A DNA stretch of 8,727 bases from JBAVQS01 sp049694275 (GTDB lineage: Bacteria > Chloroflexota > Anaerolineae > UBA4142 > SHND01), in contig JBAVQS010000131.1 of the NCBI GenBank assembly GCA_049694275.1, forward strand, positions 1 through 8,727, read 5' to 3'. The notes beneath the pieces were generated by a model that was not told the origin of the DNA, searched no databases, and saw only the letters and a program-made list of their open reading frames with translations. Position numbers and translations under genes: made by a program. Shown here in pieces: positions 4,429 through 8,727 of this stretch (its first letter is position 1; each line of letters starts with the position of its first letter).

Positions 4429-6444
4429 ATGAATGAATTAGCACGACCCGTTGGCATCGGCTTTGCAGGCCGGGGCGAGGTCGAGGACGTGGTCCGCTGG
4501 GCTCAAGATGCCCAGCGGCGCGGCGTCGACTCGGTCTGGCTTCACGACAGCCTCTACGAGCGCGACGCGGTCACCTATTGCGCCGCCATCGCTTCGCAGG
4601 TCAAGGATATCCGCGTCGCCCTCGGCGCGCTCAGCCCCTTTACGCGCACGCCCGCGCTCATCGCCATGACGGTAAGCGCCATGGACGAAATGGCGCCAGA
4701 GCGCATCATTCTCGGTCTGGGCACCGGCCTCCCGCTCCGCCTCGCCCAGTTAGGCATCCCGTACACGCCTGCACTGGGCGTCGAGCGCATGAGCCAGTCC
4801 ATCGACATGATCCGCACCCTCTGGTCCGGGACACGTATCCCGTCCATGACAGCGGGCCTGCCGCCCATCCAGCCCATGTTCCCGCCCGTCCACCACGTCC
4901 CGATCTATATCGCCGCCTATCGCACCCCGATGCTGGAGCTCGCCGGGCAAAAGGCGGACGGCTACCTGGCGCGCCCGCTCGAATCCATCCCGAACTTGAA
5001 ACGTCTCCTCGGCCGGCTGCGAGACGCTTCGGTCGCGGCGGGCCGCCCCGCCGACGCCGTCACCACCGCCGGCTATTTGCTGACGCTCGTCGACGAGACG
5101 CGCCGCGAAGCGCTCAACCGCGCCAAGCGCGAGCCCTTCGTCATCTATATGATCGGCGTCCTCTCGAATTTCGCGATTGAAAAGGCGGGCTTTGACAAAG
5201 AACTGCGCGACCGCATCTTTGCCGCGTGGCGCAACGAGGATTATCACACTGCGGCGCAGCTCATCCCTGACGAGATGCTCGACACCTTTATCCTCTGCGG
5301 CACGCGCGAGGATGTCGCCGCCGGGGCCCAGCGCTTTCACGAAGCGGGGCTCAACATCCCCATCCTCCAGCCCATCCTGCAGGAGGATGCGCAGGTGAGC
5401 AAGCTGCTTGACGCCGCCGCGCTCTACGGGCAGGTGCAAGAGACCGCCGCCCAGCGCGCCGCCGCGCCGGACGCCATCGACCTTGACCGCCCGGCCGGGT
5501 CCACTCTCGATTCCGACCGGCAGTTGGGCCTGGGCTCGCGCGTCTGGCGCCGTCTGGCCGCCTGGTACGAGATCACGCGCCCGTTCAGCCTCACCGCGTC
5601 GATGGTGCCCGTCGCCGCCGCCGGCGCGATCGCGATCGAGAACGGCGTTTTCAACTGGTCCCTCTTTCTCCTCTCGTTCATCGGCGGCGTCCTGCTCCAG
5701 ATCGGCACCAACATCACGAACGAGATTTACGATGTGCGGAACGGCATCGACACGATCACCTCCCCCCGCGCCAGCCATGCCCTGCTCAAAGGTCGGGTGC
5801 AGGAGCGCGAGGCATTCATCCTGGTCGCTACGGCGTTTGGCCTCGCCACCCTGATTGGCCTGTTCCTGCTCCTGACGCGCGGCTGGTTCGTCGTCGTGAT
5901 CGGGGTCGTCGCCCTCATCGCCGGGTGGGCCTACACCGCGCCGCCCCTCCACTATAAATACCGCGCCATGGGCGTCCCGCTCGTCTTTTTCCTGATGGGC
6001 CCGCTCATGGTGAGCGCGGCGTACTATGTCATCACGGGCGGATGGAGTTGGGGCGCGCTCGTCGTCAGCGTCCCCGCCGGCCTGCTCGTGGCCTCCATCC
6101 TGCACGGGAACGAGTGGCGCGATATCGGCGACGATGCTCGCGTCGGCATCGGCACCCTCTCGTCTCTGATGGGCCGCCGCGCCGCGCACCTGGGCTATGT
6201 CACGCTCGTCGTCGGGGCCTATCTCGCCCTCGCCCTCGCCGTGCTGTTCCAGCTCTTGCCCACGACGAGCCTGCTCGCCATGCTCTCGATGCCGCTCCTC
6301 GTTCGCGCCATTCGCGCCTCCGAGCTCGGCTCGATCGGGCAGCAGCGCGCCATCGCCATGATTGACGTCCATACCGCCCAGTTGTACGCCGTCTTTGGAC
6401 TGCTGCTCACCGTCGGCATTGCGCTGGGGAGATTGTTCCAGTGA
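4429..6444 (+). CDS. Fusion of LLM-class flavin/F420-type oxidoreductase with MenA-like UbiA prenyltransferase
   Basis: 671 aa from ATG 4429; an in-frame ATG at 4342 lies inside the promoter. The ribosome site is weak (GAGAG). Residues 1-335 form a luciferase-like TIM-barrel domain like F420-dependent reductases (Mer-type): an N-terminal GIGFAGRG strand, an ALSPFTRTP segment near 66-75 and an ILGLGTGL loop near 94-101. After a polar, Ala/Pro-rich linker (about 338-375) comes a UbiA-superfamily membrane prenyltransferase (about 380-671) with nine predicted helices. Its first Asp-rich motif is NEIYDVRNGID (Asn431, Asp435, Asp441), its second NEWRDIGDD (Asn561, Asp565, Asp568/569), with YTAPPLHYKYR between them. 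These bind Mg-prenyl diphosphate as in MenA, which prenylates dihydroxynaphthoate for menaquinone. The first domain should be cytoplasmic, tethered to the membrane. Both halves look intact, so this is not a decayed pair. Domain calls are firm; the acceptor and the redox substrate are inferred. Confidence 0.9.
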   Translation: MNELARPVGIGFAGRGEVEDVVRWAQDAQRRGVDSVWLHDSLYERDAVTYCAAIASQVKDIRVALGALSPFTRTPALIAMTVSAMDEMAPERIILGLGTGLPLRLAQLGIPYTPALGVERMSQSIDMIRTLWSGTRIPSMTAGLPPIQPMFPPVHHVPIYIAAYRTPMLELAGQKADGYLARPLESIPNLKRLLGRLRDASVAAGRPADAVTTAGYLLTLVDETRREALNRAKREPFVIYMIGVLSNFAIEKAGFDKELRDRIFAAWRNEDYHTAAQLIPDEMLDTFILCGTREDVAAGAQRFHEAGLNIPILQPILQEDAQVSKLLDAAALYGQVQETAAQRAAAPDAIDLDRPAGSTLDSDRQLGLGSRVWRRLAAWYEITRPFSLTASMVPVAAAGAIAIENGVFNWSLFLLSFIGGVLLQIGTNITNEIYDVRNGIDTITSPRASHALLKGRVQEREAFILVATAFGLATLIGLFLLLTRGWFVVVIGVVALIAGWAYTAPPLHYKYRAMGVPLVFFLMGPLMVSAAYYVITGGWSWGALVVSVPAGLLVASILHGNEWRDIGDDARVGIGTLSSLMGRRAAHLGYVTLVVGAYLALALAVLFQLLPTTSLLAMLSMPLLVRAIRASELGSIGQQRAIAMIDVHTAQLYAVFGLLLTVGIALGRLFQ

Positions 6445-7094
6445 ATCATTCGACACCCCCACGCCGCCACTTTTGGAACGACCCGGTCCTGCTCGGCGGG
6501 CTGGCTCTGGCTTATGCGCTCTTTGCGTTTACCTTTCGCGGCCCGCGCCCGCGCTTTTGGTCGCGCATGACGGGCCTGGGGCTGACGCTGGGGAGCCTCG
6601 CCCTCGTCGCCGAACCCCGGCTGCGCCGGCCGCGCTTTGGCTGGAGCGACCTCTGGCTCGGCCTCGGCTCGGCCGGCGTGCTCTATGTCATCTTTCAGAT
6701 CGGCGACCGGCTGGCGCGCTGGCTCCTGCCACAGGGCGCGTCACAGATCGATTCGATCTACCAACTGCGCCGCCTCCGCTCCAAACCGGAACTGGCAGCG
6801 CGCCTGATGCTGGTGATTGGGCCGGCCGAAGAGTTGTTCTGGCACGGCTTTGTCGAAAAGCGTCTGATTCAGCGATATGGAATGATTCCGGGCGCAGCCC
6901 TGGGCACCCTGTTCTATGGCAGCGTCCACCTGGCCAGCGGGAACCTCACGCTGATCGGCGCCGCCTCGGTCGCCGGCGCGTTCTGGGGCGCGCTTGCCGC
7001 GCTCGGCGTTCCGCTGACCGCGCTCATCGTCAGTCACATCGCCTGGGACATTATCATCTTTCTCGTCGCCCCCACCCAGAAAATGGAATCGTAA
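6441..7094 (+). CDS. CPBP-family (CAAX protease/Rce1-like) intramembrane metalloprotease homologue
   Basis: 217 aa starting at GTG 6441, which overlaps the stop of the fusion gene as GTGA; GGGGAG lies nine bases upstream. This implies translational coupling. Several hydrophobic helices are seen (about 16-31, 45-57, 72-87, 120-130, 150-163, 172-190 and 193-210). CPBP motifs are recognisable: motif 1 EELFWH (130-135), motif 2 YGSVH (159-163) and motif 3 HIAWD (199-203). The two Glu and two His expected to hold the metal and water are present. However, the usual Arg of EExxxR is His135, and the Phe of FxxxH is Tyr159 (or shifted by one to Phe158). Family members cleave prenylated or other membrane peptides, process bacteriocins, or have no known activity. 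Sitting next to a prenyltransferase is suggestive but not proof of shared function. Fold call good; activity uncertain. Confidence 0.82.
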   Translation: MNHSTPPRRHFWNDPVLLGGLALAYALFAFTFRGPRPRFWSRMTGLGLTLGSLALVAEPRLRRPRFGWSDLWLGLGSAGVLYVIFQIGDRLARWLLPQGASQIDSIYQLRRLRSKPELAARLMLVIGPAEELFWHGFVEKRLIQRYGMIPGAALGTLFYGSVHLASGNLTLIGAASVAGAFWGALAALGVPLTALIVSHIAWDIIIFLVAPTQKMES

Positions 7095-7106
7095 AGGAAA
7101 CCAATC

Positions 7107-8727
7107 ATGCCCAAGCGTTTAACGCGTTCCGTTGATTCGTTGCCACAGAGTGACGACGCCTGGCTGTTCGCCGCCCCTCAGTTGCGCACCTGGGTCGCGG
7201 GGCAGGACGGATCGCCCATGCGTCCCTTTATCGCCATCGTGATCAGCGGCAATACCGGCGCCATCCGCACCATGAATCTCTACCCCCAGGAACCCACGGT
7301 CGCTGAAGTGCGCGACCTCCTCCGTGAAGGGATGACCCACCCGGCCAAAAACTCCGGCAAGCCGGGACGGCCTCAGTCTATTGCCGTCGTCGATCCGCGC
7401 CTGATCGAGCCGCTGGGCGCAGCGCTGGCCGAATGGGGCATGACGCCGGAAATCTATGCGACCGAGCAGCCGGAAGAATTGGACCAGATGCTGCACGCGC
7501 TGGAACAGCAGATGCGCCAGGAAGAGCCCGACCGCCCTGGCATGCTCTCTGTCCCCGGCGTGACCCCCGAGCTCGCGGGCGAGTTTTTCGCGGCCGCGGC
7601 AGAATACTATCGCGCCGCCCCCTGGGTCCACCTGAGCAACTATCAGATTCTCGCCATCCGCCACCCCCAGGAACCGGATTTTCACTATGCCATCGCGATG
7701 GGCCAGGGCGGCGTCGAATACGGCCTCGCCTCTTATCGCACCTGGGAGGATGTCGAGCGCCAGTTCCATAGCGATCAAGCGCCGGAGGACCGAATCCCAC
7801 CCGATGGGCTGCGCTCTTTCTTTTACGATGATCCGACGATGGTCCCTTTTGACGACCTGGACGCGATTGACCAGTACGGATGGGAGGTGGCAGGCAAGGA
7901 GGCATATCCGGTTGCCGTGGTCATCAGCCGGGACGGCGAGCCGCGCCGCCCCACCCCGCGCGAAGTCGAATGGTACATCCTTGCCCTGCGCGCCATCCCG
8001 CGCCTGGTGAACGAGTACTTGAAACCGGATGGGCAGGGAGACTATCTCCCGCTCGATGTGACCCTCCGCGTGCGCGGCCACGGCGGGATGGTAGATGTCC
8101 CGGTCAAGTACGAACCGGATCGGCTCGACCTCGGGGGACAGGCGGCGCAAGAATTCGAATCCGCCGCGGAACCGGTCTTTGACCGGCGCTTGATGGAGGG
8201 AATGATGGCCCAGGCGGTCCACGACGCCGGCAAAGAGATCGAGGGCGATCCCCAATTGCTCAAGGCACAAGAGGTAATGTACAAGGCGTGGGAAGAGCCC
8301 AATCCGACCAAGCGCATCCAACTGGCGCGCCGGGCGCTCGAAATCTCACCCAACTGCGCCGATGCCTATGCCCTGCTTGCCGAGCACGCCGCGCCCACCG
8401 TCCGCGAGGCCCTCACCTATTGGGAACAGGCGGTCGCCGCCGGCAAGCGTGCGCTCCCCCCTCAATATTTTACCGAATATGTCGGCGAGTTCTGGAGCCT
8501 GTTCGATACGCGCCCCTATATGCGCGCGCTGGCCGGGCTGGCCGACGCCCTGTGGCGGATCAACCGCAAGGACGAGGCGCTGGAGAACTATCGCGAGCTT
8601 CTGCGGCTCAACCCGGGCGACAACCAGGGTATCCGCTATCTCCTTCTCACCCTCCTGCTCCGGATGGGCCGCGACGACGACGCCCGCGCCCTGCTCAAAC
8701 AATATGACGACGATTGGTCGGCCGTCT
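7107..8727 (+). CDS. Large TPR protein with N-terminal DUF6930-like domain, cut by the right window edge
   Basis: Open for 540 codons to the edge, starting at ATG 7107, with AAGGA eight bases upstream. It begins 12 bp after the CPBP gene, so it is very likely the third gene of the operon. Residues 20-140 form an alpha/beta domain with two strands, FIAIVIS and SIAVVD. Residues 150-300 form a second mixed domain containing APWVHLSNYQ. About 385-540 is helical with TPR-type repeats: LARRALEISPNCADAYALLAE (split around 407-426), then RPYMRALAGLADALW and the ELLRLNPGDNQGIRYLL region. This layout matches large soluble bacterial proteins annotated as DUF6930/TPR or ST7-like, from memory and not searched. 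No signal peptide, membrane helix or catalytic motif is seen, so it is probably a cytoplasmic scaffold or uncharacterised protein. The C-terminus is missing, and the TPR part seems nearly complete at the edge. Confidence 0.85.
   Translation, partial: MPKRLTRSVDSLPQSDDAWLFAAPQLRTWVAGQDGSPMRPFIAIVISGNTGAIRTMNLYPQEPTVAEVRDLLREGMTHPAKNSGKPGRPQSIAVVDPRLIEPLGAALAEWGMTPEIYATEQPEELDQMLHALEQQMRQEEPDRPGMLSVPGVTPELAGEFFAAAAEYYRAAPWVHLSNYQILAIRHPQEPDFHYAIAMGQGGVEYGLASYRTWEDVERQFHSDQAPEDRIPPDGLRSFFYDDPTMVPFDDLDAIDQYGWEVAGKEAYPVAVVISRDGEPRRPTPREVEWYILALRAIPRLVNEYLKPDGQGDYLPLDVTLRVRGHGGMVDVPVKYEPDRLDLGGQAAQEFESAAEPVFDRRLMEGMMAQAVHDAGKEIEGDPQLLKAQEVMYKAWEEPNPTKRIQLARRALEISPNCADAYALLAEHAAPTVREALTYWEQAVAAGKRALPPQYFTEYVGEFWSLFDTRPYMRALAGLADALWRINRKDEALENYRELLRLNPGDNQGIRYLLLTLLLRMGRDDDARALLKQYDDDWSAV

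Noticed and set aside
4750..6462. Long minus-strand open frame (570 codons) opposite the fusion gene
   Set aside because: Low-complexity, Gly/Asp/Arg/Glu-rich translation with no domain. It mirrors the codon pattern of the well-supported plus-strand gene, as expected in GC-rich DNA.
7119..8321. Minus-strand open frame of 400 codons
   Set aside because: It is the shadow of the TPR-protein gene, which has a ribosome site, operon spacing and recognisable repeats on the plus strand.

Overview
This is an 8.7-kb window of mostly GC-rich DNA from a bacterial chromosome. A luciferase-like (F420/FMN-type) oxidoreductase fused to a MenA-like prenyltransferase, together with the codon habit, suggests a Chloroflexota-like organism. 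That assignment is inference: there is no rRNA or other marker gene to confirm it. Both ends cut through a gene.

Layout. (1) 1-1232, minus: a patatin-like lipid hydrolase with its C-terminus off the left edge. Its roughly 190-nt leader (1233-1420) holds four hairpins. The second is a strong intrinsic terminator in the patatin direction, downstream of a good sigma70-type promoter (1423-1451), so it looks like an attenuator or a short RNA. (2) About 1450-2650: an AT-richer stretch with one plus-strand gene for a single-motif phospholipase-D-superfamily (nuclease-like) protein. It has its own promoter, and a perfect 10-bp-arm palindrome covers the -35 box. This stretch looks horizontally acquired. 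(3) 2644-2918: a short gap with hairpins, a cluster of GTAACC-type repeats and two tiny overlapping minus-strand ORFs of doubtful reality. (4) 2919-3344, plus: a small four-helix membrane protein, convergent with (5) 3352-4275, minus: ribokinase. The two stop codons share one small hairpin.

(6) 4429 to the right edge, plus: a tightly packed operon starting at a good promoter (4342-4370). It encodes the oxidoreductase-prenyltransferase fusion (671 aa), then a CPBP-family intramembrane protease-like protein that overlaps it by GTGA, then a large TPR protein 12 bp further on that runs off the right edge. The ribokinase promoter and this operon's promoter diverge from one small control region, and an inverted repeat lies on the predicted operon start site.

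The genes do not form one obvious pathway. The most unusual item is the LLM-UbiA fusion, which links a flavin/F420-dependent redox step to prenylation of an aromatic (quinone-type) acceptor. Next are the structured patatin leader and the operator-like palindrome upstream of the PLD-like gene. I see no CRISPR array, tRNA, rRNA, IS element or complete known defence system.
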